Origin: Aeromonas lacus
GTDB taxonomy: Bacteria; Pseudomonadota; Gammaproteobacteria; Enterobacterales; Aeromonadaceae
Length of the DNA stretch: 64,000 bases
Assembly: GCF_000764665.1 (NCBI RefSeq)
Contig: NZ_JRGM01000133.1
Coordinates: 1 to 64,000, forward strand
Reading direction: 5' to 3'
The translations under genes were made by a program, and so were the position numbers. This document shows positions 8,757 through 17,721 of the stretch, piece after piece. Numbering within the stretch: the stretch's first letter is position 1; the number at the start of each line of letters is the position of its first letter. The notes under the pieces are model-generated. The model saw nothing but the letters and a program-made list of their open reading frames with translations, was not told the origin of the DNA and searched no databases.

Positions 8757-9371
8757 ATGAGCGACAAATTCCAAGACAGAACCATGGCCTTTGCCGGCAT
8801 CTGCCAGGCGGCTGCGCTGGTCCAGAAGGTGGCCCGCGACGGCAGCTGTGACGAGGCCGCCCTGCGCGAGAGCCTCTCCAGCATTCTGGTAACCAACCCG
8901 AGCCAGCCGCTCGAGGTGTTCAACAACACCCATCTGGCCATTCGCGACGGCTACCGCGCGCTGGTCGAGCAGCTGGGTGCCGACGGCAGCCAGAAGAATG
9001 CCGAGCTGACCCGCTATGTGGTGAGCCTGATTGCGCTGGAGCGCAAGCTGGCCAAGCGCAAGGACATTCTCAACATGCTGGGTGAGCGGATCAGCCAGAT
9101 CGGTCGCCAGCAACAGCATTTCGACCTGCTCGACGAGCAGATCCTGGCCAACATGGCGAGCATCTACAGCGATCTTATCAGCCCCATCGGGCCGCGCATT
9201 CAGGTGGCCGGCACCCCGCTGTTCCTGCAGCAGCCGCTGGTGCAGCACAAGGTGCGCGCCCTGCTGCTGGCAGGCATCCGCGCCGTGGTGCTGTGGCGCC
9301 AGCTCGGTGGCAGCCGCACCCAGATCATCTTCGCTCGCAAGAAGATGGTGGAACTGGCCAAGCGTTACTAA
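8757..9371 (+). CDS. hflD: High frequency lysogenization protein HflD
   Basis: A 204-residue peripheral membrane or cytosolic protein of the HflD family, the length usual for the family. In E. coli it binds lambda CII and affects lysogeny; its normal cellular role is unclear. It is mainly alpha-helical, and conserved segments include DRTMAFAGICQAAALVQ, VVSLIALERKL and AGIRAVVLWRQLGGSR. The location between mnmA and purB is the standard order and supports the call. The start ATG at 8757 is about 210 bases after mnmA because of the inserted repeat. Confidence 0.93.
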   Translation: MSDKFQDRTMAFAGICQAAALVQKVARDGSCDEAALRESLSSILVTNPSQPLEVFNNTHLAIRDGYRALVEQLGADGSQKNAELTRYVVSLIALERKLAKRKDILNMLGERISQIGRQQQHFDLLDEQILANMASIYSDLISPIGPRIQVAGTPLFLQQPLVQHKVRALLLAGIRAVVLWRQLGGSRTQIIFARKKMVELAKRY

Positions 9372-9430
9372 TCATTGGCTTGCGCGCAGGCAGAGGGAGG
9401 ACAAGGTGAACAGCCGCACATCAGCCTTGA

Positions 9431-10864
<1,434 letters not shown>

Positions 10865-10880
10865 GCGGATAAATGACACT

Positions 10881-10925
10881 ACCGGGGCCCTGTGCATGAT
10901 CTGCAACAGGGCCCCGGTTATTTTA
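10881..10925 (+). terminator. Rho-independent terminator after purB
   Basis: Perfect 13-bp stem ACCGGGGCCCTGT/ACAGGGCCCCGGT with a 12-base loop, followed by TATTTTAT. Confidence 0.85.
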
Positions 10926-11029
10926 TGTGGCACCCTATACACGGTTTGCAAGAGGGCTTGCCCGAGGCCGGCAGCCGCCTCGGGCAAGACCTCTCCTGAC
11001 CTTTGTCGAACCCTTTGACGAGAAGATCT

Positions 11030-12160
11030 ATGTACGAACTCAATCTGGATATCGCTCACTTCCTCGAGCACTACTGGCAGAAGCGCCCGCTCCTTATCAA
11101 AGGCGGCTTCAAGGACTTTCAGGATCCCATCAGCCCGGACGAGCTGGCGGGTCTGGCCATGGAGGAGGTGGTAGAGTCCCGTCTGGTCACCCGTTTCGAC
11201 GGCAAGTGGGATGCGGCCCACGGCCCCTTCGAATCCTATGACCATCTGGGCGAAGAGAACTGGACCATTCTGGTACAGGCCTGCAACCACTGGGCCCCCG
11301 AGGTGAACGAGCTGGCGGTGCCGTTCCAGTTCATTCCGGGCTGGCGCTTTGACGATGTGATGGTGAGCTTCTCCACCCCTCACGCGGGTGTCGGCCCCCA
11401 CATCGACAACTACGACGTGTTCATCACCCAGGGTCTGGGCAAACGCCACTGGCGGGTTGGCGATGCCAAGCCGCTCAACGAGTTTGCCGCCCACGCCGCA
11501 CTGCTGCACTGCGAGCCGTTCGAGGCGATCATCGACGTCATCATGGAGCCGGGCGACATCCTCTACATTCCGCCCGGATTCCCCCACGAGGGCTACGCCA
11601 TCGAGCCCTCCATGAACTTCTCGGTGGGTTTCCGCGCACCGGATGCCAAGACGCTTATCTCCTCCTTTGCCGATCACCTGATCGACAACGAGGTGCGTAC
11701 CGAGCGTTACGGCGATGCCGATCTCAAGCCCCGTGCCCGTCACGGCGAGATCCAGCCCCACGAGCTGCACCGTCTGCGCGAGCTGATGCAGCAGGCTCTC
11801 GATGACGAGACCCTGTTCAAGGAGTGGTTCGGCACCATGATCTCCGAGGCAAAGCACGATCTGGATGTCAATCCGGTCGAGCCGGACTACAGCGCCGAAG
11901 AAGTGGCTGATCTGCTGACTCAAGGCGAACCTGCCATCAAGGTGCCGGGTCTGCGCAGCGTCTGGTTCAGCGGCGAGAGCCAGCAGTGCTATATCGATGG
12001 TGAAGCCTGGACTCTGCAGAGCGAAGATGCGGCAGCCATTTCGCTCTTGTGTGACAAGGACATCATCACTCAGGCCGATATGGTGGAGCTGGCTGATCAG
12101 GCCGGTTTCCTGCAACTGCTGACCCGTCTGGTCAACCGCGGGTACTGGTTCTTCAACTGA
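11030..12160 (+). CDS. roxA: Ribosomal protein L16 arginine hydroxylase (RoxA/YcfD)
   Basis: A JmjC/cupin 2-oxoglutarate and Fe(II) oxygenase that hydroxylates an arginine of ribosomal protein L16. The iron triad is His124-x-Asp126 in GVGPHIDNYDVFI and His186 in IPPGFPHEGYA. The 376 residues compare with 373 in E. coli, and the whole chain aligns, ending in GYWFF in both. The ATG at 11030 gives the E. coli-like N-terminus. In E. coli phoPQ lies between purB and this gene; here they are directly adjacent. Confidence 0.95.
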   Translation: MYELNLDIAHFLEHYWQKRPLLIKGGFKDFQDPISPDELAGLAMEEVVESRLVTRFDGKWDAAHGPFESYDHLGEENWTILVQACNHWAPEVNELAVPFQFIPGWRFDDVMVSFSTPHAGVGPHIDNYDVFITQGLGKRHWRVGDAKPLNEFAAHAALLHCEPFEAIIDVIMEPGDILYIPPGFPHEGYAIEPSMNFSVGFRAPDAKTLISSFADHLIDNEVRTERYGDADLKPRARHGEIQPHELHRLRELMQQALDDETLFKEWFGTMISEAKHDLDVNPVEPDYSAEEVADLLTQGEPAIKVPGLRSVWFSGESQQCYIDGEAWTLQSEDAAAISLLCDKDIITQADMVELADQAGFLQLLTRLVNRGYWFFN

Positions 12161-12180
12161 TCCAGCTGTGATGGAACGAA

Positions 12181-12208
12181 AAAAGGCGCCTTATGGCGCC
12201 TTTTTTAT
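12181..12208. terminator. Bidirectional terminator between roxA and the GntR gene
   Basis: Perfect stem AAAAGGCGCC/GGCGCCTTTT with loop TTAT and T-runs on both strands. It serves roxA (+) and the converging regulator gene (-). The same 24-base palindrome occurs, reversed, at 30544-30567. Confidence 0.85.
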
Positions 12209-12226
12209 TGCTATGGGCCCAACGGT

Positions 12227-12985
12227 TCAGCCGGGAATGGCGCCGCTGTTGAAGGTAAAGCTGTAGCTATCGCCGCGGCAGAGGCTCTGACTCACCTCGA
12301 GCAGCTCCCCCTGCGCCGTGTAGCTGCGCTGCATCACGGCCAGCACCGGCATGCCGACTGGCAATCCCAGCATGGCGCTCTCGGTCTGGCTCGGCACCTG
12401 CTGGCGGATCTGGTACTGCTGGGCGACGGGTTCAATCCCCTCCTCGCGCCAGTGGGCGTAGAGCGAGCCCTCCAGCAGGTCGGGACGGGGCAGAAACTGG
12501 CGAGGAATATAGGTGGTCTCGATGGAAGTGGGGTCATCATTGACGCAGCGCACCCGGCGGATCTTGGCGATCTCGGTGCCCTCCGCCACCCCCATCAGGG
12601 CGGCCTGCTCGGCGCTGGCGGCCACCAGCTCGCGCGCCAGCCAGCGATCGCTCAGCGCCCCGAGCTGGCTCAACTGGGCGGTAAAGCTGCCACCGGCCAG
12701 GTTGTAGGTAAACGGAGCGTGCACTACGGTGCCCTTGCCCTGCTGCTTGATCACCAGCCCCTGCTCCGCCAGCAGAGAGATTCCCTTGACCACAGTGGCC
12801 CGGGAGAGAGCGAGGCTGTCGGAGAGCTGACGCTCGGAGGGGAGCACGCAGCCGTGGGGCAGCAGTTTGCGTTCGATAGCCTGCTGCAGCCCCTGCGCCA
12901 GAATGAGATAGAGCGGCTCATCCCCTGCACAGGCCAGCCGTTGTTTCAACTCGTCAAACAGGTGTTCAGCACTATCTCTCTGCAT
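12227..12985 (-). CDS. GntR-family (HutC/UTRA) transcriptional regulator, YegW-like
   Basis: A 252-residue ligand-controlled DNA-binding repressor. The N-terminal winged helix (about 22-90) shows the GntR signature LPSERQLSDSLALSRATVVKGISLLAEQGLV, spread over positions 48-78. The C-terminal UTRA effector domain (about 108-245) ends in GDSYSFTF. It is transcribed away from the glycohydrolase-permease-kinase operon, and the shared 152-base gap contains repeated ACTGGACT words, so it most likely controls that operon and itself. The E. coli yegW gene has the same position relative to yegTUV. The effector is unknown, and orthology is inferred from domains and layout. Confidence 0.85.
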   Translation of the reverse strand: MQRDSAEHLFDELKQRLACAGDEPLYLILAQGLQQAIERKLLPHGCVLPSERQLSDSLALSRATVVKGISLLAEQGLVIKQQGKGTVVHAPFTYNLAGGSFTAQLSQLGALSDRWLARELVAASAEQAALMGVAEGTEIAKIRRVRCVNDDPTSIETTYIPRQFLPRPDLLEGSLYAHWREEGIEPVAQQYQIRQQVPSQTESAMLGLPVGMPVLAVMQRSYTAQGELLEVSQSLCRGDSYSFTFNSGAIPG

Positions 12986-13026
12986 GGCGCTCTCGTCTAA
13001 AGATGCAAAAATATCAACAAATGAAT

Positions 13027-13112
13027 CCAGTCCACTTTACTTTAAAATGCGTTATGGTTCACACTGGACTGACACTGGATGTGTATAATACCCACTGGAC
13101 TGCAACTGGACT
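13027..13112 (+). promoter_or_regulatory. Promoter with four direct operator-like repeats
   Basis: A TATAAT -10 box lies at 13084-13089. Two pairs of the word ACTGGAC(T) flank it: 13063-13070 and 13074-13081 (the second reads ACTGGATG), then 13094-13101 and 13105-13112. Within each pair the copies are 11 bases apart, and the pairs are 31 bases apart, about one and three helical turns. An inverted copy, CCAGTCCA, is at 13027-13034. The first pair fills the -35/spacer region and the second covers the probable transcription start, as expected for repressor operators of the divergent GntR protein. Confidence 0.65.
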
Positions 13113-13137
13113 ACACAAAAAGGTGATCGATATCGTC

Positions 13138-14160
13138 ATGACCCCATCAAGCTCTACCTCACTTCAACAGCAGCGTATTCTGGGTTGTCTCTATGGACAA
13201 GCGGTGGGCGATGCCTTTGGCATGCCATCGGAGCTCTGGTCCCGCGAGAAGGTGCGTGCCTTCTTCGGCTGGATCCATGACTTCCTCGACGGCCCCGAGG
13301 AGAACATCGCCGCCAACGAATTCGTGCGCGGCCAGTTTACCGATGATACCAGCCAGATGGTTGCCCTGATGGATGCCATCATCGAGGAGCAGGGGGAGAT
13401 CAAACCACTGACCATCGCCCGCCACATCATGAAGTGGGCCGAGGGGATCGACGCCTTTAGCAAAAATATTCTGGGCCCTACCTCCAAGGGAGCCCTTATC
13501 GCCCTGCAGCAGGGGATCCCCCTTGAGGAGATCCAGGCCAACGGCGTGACCAACGGCGCCCCGATGCGCATCGCCCCCATCGGCTGCCTGATGCCGACCA
13601 GCGACAAGGAGGCCTTTATCGAGGCCGTGCGCCTGGCCTGCGTGCCAACCCACAAGTCGGACATCGCTATCGCTGGCTCCGTAGTGATCGCCTGGGCCAT
13701 CAGCCGCGCCATCGAAGGGGCCAAGTGGGCAACCATTCGTACCGAACTGCCCCCCCTCGCGCAAGAGGTGCAGAGCCGTTTCGCCTCCACCTTCAGCGCC
13801 TCCCTTGGCCGCCGCATCGAACTCGCCTTCACCGCTGTCGACAAGGCGCCGACCATCGAATCGGGTCTGGACGATATCTATGACCTGATCGGTTCCGGCA
13901 TGGATGTGATTGAATCTATCCCAGCCGCGCTCGGCATAGTGGAGCTCTCCGAAGGGGATCCCATGCTCTGCGCCCAGCTGTGCGCCAACCTCGGTGGCGA
14001 TACCGACACCATAGGTGCCATGGCCACCGCCATCTGCGGTGCCCTCAGCGGCATCTCGGCCCTGCCGCTGGCAGCGCGCCAACTGATTGATCAAGCAAAC
14101 CGGATTGACTTCGGCCCCTATGCCGAAGCCCTTGCTCACTATCGGCAACAGGACGTATGA
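13138..14160 (+). CDS. ADP-ribosylglycohydrolase family protein (YegU-like)
   Basis: A 340-residue magnesium-dependent hydrolase of the DraG/ADPRH fold, which cleaves N- or O-glycosidic bonds to ribose in ADP-ribosylated substrates or related nucleosides. All family motifs are seen: GQAVGDAFGMP (20-30), the metal-binding FTDDTSQM (TDDT at 68-71), NGAPMRIAPIG (about 140), and GGDTDTIGAM (286-295). The metal ligands are therefore intact. The ATG at 13138 starts just before the conserved domain; the frame is open upstream, and a GTG at 13123 is another possibility. It heads a three-gene operon and overlaps the permease gene by ATGA at 14157-14160. The substrate is unknown. Confidence 0.85.
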   Translation: MTPSSSTSLQQQRILGCLYGQAVGDAFGMPSELWSREKVRAFFGWIHDFLDGPEENIAANEFVRGQFTDDTSQMVALMDAIIEEQGEIKPLTIARHIMKWAEGIDAFSKNILGPTSKGALIALQQGIPLEEIQANGVTNGAPMRIAPIGCLMPTSDKEAFIEAVRLACVPTHKSDIAIAGSVVIAWAISRAIEGAKWATIRTELPPLAQEVQSRFASTFSASLGRRIELAFTAVDKAPTIESGLDDIYDLIGSGMDVIESIPAALGIVELSEGDPMLCAQLCANLGGDTDTIGAMATAICGALSGISALPLAARQLIDQANRIDFGPYAEALAHYRQQDV

Positions 14161-15545
14161 CTATGAGCCAGCAAGCAACCGAGATGCAGCCGGAACAGGC
14201 TTCCAGCGGCATCGATCTTATCCCTCCCCACGAACGAACCAAGCAACCGGCGGAGCTCTTCTTCGTCTGGTGTGCCGCCAACATTGGCATTCTGGGGGTC
14301 GTCTACGGCGCCGTGGTGGTCTCCTTTGGTCTCTCCTTCTGGCAATCGCTGCTGGCGGCGGTTGCCGGGGTCGCCTCCTTCGCGCTGGTGGGGATCACCA
14401 GCATGGCGGGCAAACGTGGCCGCACCACCACCCTCACCCTCTCCCGCATCTGCTTTGGCAAGCGGGGCAATATCGCCCCCACCGCCTTCTGCTGGATCAA
14501 CCTGATGGGCTGGGAAGCGGTCAATCTGGTCACCGGCACCCTGACGCTGGCGGCACTGTTTGCCGCCATGGGGATGACGGAGTCCCACTGGCTCACCGCC
14601 CTCTCCCTGCTGCTCTTTGGCGGCCTGACCGTGGTGGTCTCGCTGCTGGGGCAAAATACCGTGCTGATGATGCAGAAGTGGATCACCCGCACCTTCGGGG
14701 TGATGACCCTGATCGTGGTGCTCTATCTGATGGCCAACGCCAACTGGCAGGTGATCATGGCGCTCCCCTCCGGTGACTGGCTGACCGGCTTCCTGCCCGC
14801 CGTGTCGGTCATCGCCGCCGGCACCGGCATCAGCTGGGCCATAGCAGGTGCCGACTACAGCCGCGACCAGAGCGAAAAATCGCGCCCCGGATCCGTCTTC
14901 TCATCCGTGGTGGTGGGTGCCTCCCTGCCCCTCATTCTGCTGATGTTCGCCGGCATTCTGCTCACCGCCCAGATCCCCGACCTCGCCTCTACCGAGAACC
15001 CCATCGCGGCCATCGGCAAGCTGCTGCCAGCCTGGATGGCGATCCCCTATCTGGCCGCCGCAGTTGCCGGCATCGTCACCATCGCGGTACTGAGCCTCTA
15101 CTCCGCCAGCCTCAACCTGCTGAGCATGGGGGTCAAGCTGCGCCAGTCCCACGCCGTCATGCTGGATGCCGTGCTGGTCGTCGGCGTCGCACTCTACGTG
15201 CTGTTTGTCTCCGGCGACTTCCTTGGCCCCTTTATCGCCTTCCTGATCTTCTGCGGCCTCTTCCTGGCCTCCTGGGCCGCCATCTTCATCCTCGACTATC
15301 TGGCGCTGCGCCGTCATCAGGGGTACGACTATCTGGCTCTCTACGGTGATACCGGGGTGCGCAAGGGGCCGCTGCTCTGCTGGCTCGCCGGCTCCATCAG
15401 CGGCCTGATGGTCACCAAGACCGGCTTTATCGACGGCCCGCTGGCCATCGGCGTCTTTGCCGACTCCAGCCTCGGCCTGTTTGTCTCGTTTGCCGTCAGT
15501 CTGGTGCTCTATGCCCTGCTGCTGCCCCGCATGAGGAGTATCTGA
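14157..15545 (+). CDS. NCS1-family (CodB-like) nucleobase/nucleoside permease
   Basis: A 462-residue inner-membrane transporter with about twelve hydrophobic segments. The N-terminal PHERTKQPAELFFVWCAANIG segment, the TLSRICFGKRGNIAPTAFCWINLMGWEAVN region and GADYSRD mark the nucleobase:cation symporter-1 family (cytosine, allantoin, hydantoin, thiamine and similar cargo). In E. coli the equivalent operon carries the MFS nucleoside transporter YegT instead. Its start overlaps the stop of the glycohydrolase, and the kinase begins two bases after its stop, so the three proteins are co-expressed. The cargo is probably the operon's substrate: a purine- or pyrimidine-like base or nucleoside. Confidence 0.85.
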   Translation: MTMSQQATEMQPEQASSGIDLIPPHERTKQPAELFFVWCAANIGILGVVYGAVVVSFGLSFWQSLLAAVAGVASFALVGITSMAGKRGRTTTLTLSRICFGKRGNIAPTAFCWINLMGWEAVNLVTGTLTLAALFAAMGMTESHWLTALSLLLFGGLTVVVSLLGQNTVLMMQKWITRTFGVMTLIVVLYLMANANWQVIMALPSGDWLTGFLPAVSVIAAGTGISWAIAGADYSRDQSEKSRPGSVFSSVVVGASLPLILLMFAGILLTAQIPDLASTENPIAAIGKLLPAWMAIPYLAAAVAGIVTIAVLSLYSASLNLLSMGVKLRQSHAVMLDAVLVVGVALYVLFVSGDFLGPFIAFLIFCGLFLASWAAIFILDYLALRRHQGYDYLALYGDTGVRKGPLLCWLAGSISGLMVTKTGFIDGPLAIGVFADSSLGLFVSFAVSLVLYALLLPRMRSI

Positions 15546-15546
15546 G

Positions 15547-16491
15547 ATGACTCCGCCCGTCCCGACCATGCCGGTCATGGTGATTGGCGCCGCCTTTGGC
15601 GACGTGATTCTGGAGATGAACCGCCTTCCCGTCTCGGGTGGCGATGAAGTCGCCCGTGAGAGTGGCCGCCAGATTGGTGGCTGTGCCTTCAACGTGGCCC
15701 GCGCCCTCGCCCGGCTCGGCGCTCCGGTGATCAACGGCATTACCGTCGGTCAGGGCAGCTGGGGAACGGCGGTGGAAGCCGCGATGGCGGCGGAGTCGCT
15801 GCCAGTCCAGTTGCGCGATCCGGCTCACGATAATGGCTGGTGTCTGGCACTGGTCGAGCCCGATGGCGAGCGCACTTTCATCACCGTGGAAGGGTGCGAG
15901 CAGTACTGGGATACCGCGGCGCTGAGTCGTCTGCTACCCGCGGGGACAGGATGGGTCTATGCCTCCGGCTACGAGCTGACCGGCATCCAGGGGGCGCCGC
16001 TGCTGGAGTGGTTGCTCCAGCTACCCGAGCGCATCACGCCGTTCATCGATCCGGGTCCCCGTATCGGCGATCTGAGCACTGCCGAAATTACCGCTCTGCT
16101 GGCCCGTGGTGCCCTCTTCTCCCTCAACAGAGAAGAAGCAGCCGTGCTGCTGGGGGCCCCCGCCAGCGCAGAAACCGTGGCCAGCTTCTGCCGGCAACAC
16201 CGTGCTGCTCTTATCGTGCGGGAAGATAAAGAGGGCGCTCTGGTCGGCTCCCCGGATGGTCAATGCCTGCGGGTACATCCCGTTGTGGTGACCCTCTGCG
16301 ATACCGTCGGGGCGGGCGATGCCCATGGCGGCGGCACCCTGATGGGGCTCGCCAGCGGCCTGCCGTTGGCAGAGGCGGTTCGCCTCGGCAATCTGGTGGC
16401 CGCCATCGTGGTCAGTCGTCCCGGCGCCGATGGCGCACCAACCCTTTCTGAACTGGTCAATTACGACTTGCCTGTGATCACCGCTGCGTGA
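15547..16491 (+). CDS. PfkB-family carbohydrate/nucleoside kinase (YegV-like)
   Basis: A 314-residue ribokinase-fold kinase. The first PfkB motif is represented by IGGCAFNVARALARLGA (about 43-59), and the second is DTVGAGDAHGGG (252-263), with the catalytic base Asp258. The canonical second motif reads DTTGAGDAF, so the Val and His here are unusual. The GTG/ATG choice is simple: ATG at 15547, two bases after the permease stop and with GAGGAG upstream. It probably phosphorylates the ribose or ribosyl product released or imported by its operon partners. The E. coli counterpart yegV is also uncharacterised. Confidence 0.85.
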   Translation: MTPPVPTMPVMVIGAAFGDVILEMNRLPVSGGDEVARESGRQIGGCAFNVARALARLGAPVINGITVGQGSWGTAVEAAMAAESLPVQLRDPAHDNGWCLALVEPDGERTFITVEGCEQYWDTAALSRLLPAGTGWVYASGYELTGIQGAPLLEWLLQLPERITPFIDPGPRIGDLSTAEITALLARGALFSLNREEAAVLLGAPASAETVASFCRQHRAALIVREDKEGALVGSPDGQCLRVHPVVVTLCDTVGAGDAHGGGTLMGLASGLPLAEAVRLGNLVAAIVVSRPGADGAPTLSELVNYDLPVITAA

Positions 16492-16500
16492 TCGCTTTGG

Positions 16501-16534
16501 CCCGCTCCGACACCGCCGGAGCGGGCATTTTTTC
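16501..16534 (+). terminator. Rho-independent terminator after the PfkB gene
   Basis: Perfect 9-bp stem CCCGCTCCG/CGGAGCGGG with a 7-base loop, followed by CATTTTTTC. Confidence 0.87.
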
Positions 16535-16693
16535 AATGGCAGCAACCACTTCCCCCACACCGTTCACCTCCCCCCTCTGTAACAGACGATTTGCGAAGCT
16601 GAACCGGATCTTGATGGCACTGCATTCGGTGTTTTATTGACCAATGGAGAGCTAGTATTATGAGCAGGTTCCCGATCAGTCAGAGAAGCGATC

Positions 16694-17113
16694 ATGCAAA
16701 TCAACTCAGCCTCCATGCCCATCATGCGCCCCGATTACGGCAAATACCCCTCTTATCCCGAGGCCACACCGGAGCAGATCAATCAGGCTCAAAACAAGGT
16801 GCTGGACAAGAAAGACGAGGTTGAAACTCAGCGTGAGGATCAGGCAACCGCCCGCCGCACCATGGCCGTCTCCTACTCGGCTGCGCAGCAGAACAAAGCC
16901 GTGGTCGAACGCTATATGGAAGCCAGCGATACAGAGAGCAACGAAAATAGCGGCCCGAGCACCAGTGACGTCTATCAGGCGGCCAACCGCTACCAGCGCC
17001 AGCAGAACCTGAGCGACTACCTGCAATTCCAGCAGAGCCCGCTCGGCCAGCAGATGGGCAGCATGGTCGGTGAAGAGAAGCCCAAGGGCTCCCTGCTCGA
17101 TATCACCGCCTGA
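16694..17113 (+). CDS. Hypothetical 139-residue protein
   Basis: Not recognised. The protein is hydrophilic, has no signal peptide or membrane segment, and is rich in Gln, Ser, Glu and Asn. A central stretch (about 25-75) looks helical and charged, with a KKDEVETQREDQATARR segment. The C-terminal part has a Tyr/Gln-rich YQAANRYQRQQNLSDYLQFQQS segment. Much of it is probably disordered. It stands alone between two strong terminators, which supports a real single-gene unit. The coding bias (G or C in third positions) is normal. No function is proposed. Confidence 0.7.
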   Translation: MQINSASMPIMRPDYGKYPSYPEATPEQINQAQNKVLDKKDEVETQREDQATARRTMAVSYSAAQQNKAVVERYMEASDTESNENSGPSTSDVYQAANRYQRQQNLSDYLQFQQSPLGQQMGSMVGEEKPKGSLLDITA

Positions 17114-17133
17114 CAGACCAACATCCGCTAATG

Positions 17134-17160
17134 AAAAAGCCCTCTTCATGAGGGCTTTTT
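17134..17160. terminator. Bidirectional terminator
   Basis: Perfect 11-bp stem AAAAAGCCCTC/GAGGGCTTTTT with loop TTCAT, between the 139-residue protein gene (+) and the converging acetyltransferase gene (-). Confidence 0.88.
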
Positions 17161-17164
17161 GCTA

Positions 17165-17689
17165 TCAGTGAGATCCTTCCGCCACTTCGTCGGGCAGCTC
17201 GTCAAAGAGAGGATGGTAGAGCACCTCGCCCGCCACGTTGGCAAGACCACCCGGCTGCAGCTCCATCGCCATGAAACACTCTGCCGGCACCTCGTAGATA
17301 CAGTGCAGGCCAAATTCGCTGGCGGGACGGAAACCGAAGCGGCTGTAGTAGGCCGGATCACCGAGCACTACCACCCCTTTCCAGTCCATCTCGAGCGCCG
17401 TATCCAGCCCTTCACGGATGAGATCGGAGCCAATCCCCTGCCCCTGCCAGTCGGGATGCACCGCAACCGGTGCCAGCCCAAGCCAGGGCCCCTCGACACC
17501 GTTAATGGTGATCGGGCTTAGCATCAGGTGGCCCATGAACTCGTACTCTTCCTCTTCGACCATGGTCACCACGGCGGCACCACACTCGCGCAGACGGTTG
17601 ACCAGCTCGGCCTCATCGGTGCGGCCAAAAGCGGCAGTGACCAGCTCATAGACCGGCAGCATGTCACCGGGGCGCTCGGTTCTCAACAT
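17165..17689 (-). CDS. GNAT family N-acetyltransferase (YhbS-like)
   Basis: A 174-residue GCN5-related acetyltransferase of the YhbS group (COG3153 type). The acetyl-CoA site is seen in LAPVAVHPDWQGQGIGSDLI (about 72-91), followed by GDPAYYSRFGFRPASEFGL, which is typical of this group. The target is unknown. It is the last gene of a probable minus-strand run that includes the acetyltransferase fusion and the glutathione transferase. A convergent terminator lies 5 bases beyond its stop. Confidence 0.88.
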   Translation of the reverse strand: MLRTERPGDMLPVYELVTAAFGRTDEAELVNRLRECGAAVVTMVEEEEYEFMGHLMLSPITINGVEGPWLGLAPVAVHPDWQGQGIGSDLIREGLDTALEMDWKGVVVLGDPAYYSRFGFRPASEFGLHCIYEVPAECFMAMELQPGGLANVAGEVLYHPLFDELPDEVAEGSH

Positions 17690-17721
17690 CAGGTATTACT
17701 CCTCGTACAGCAGAGCGGCCA

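Noticed and set aside
7436-8941. Long minus-strand frame over mnmA and hflD, including a SPLPQGEGQGEG peptide
   Set aside because: Antisense of two conserved genes; the peptide is a translation of the interspersed repeat.
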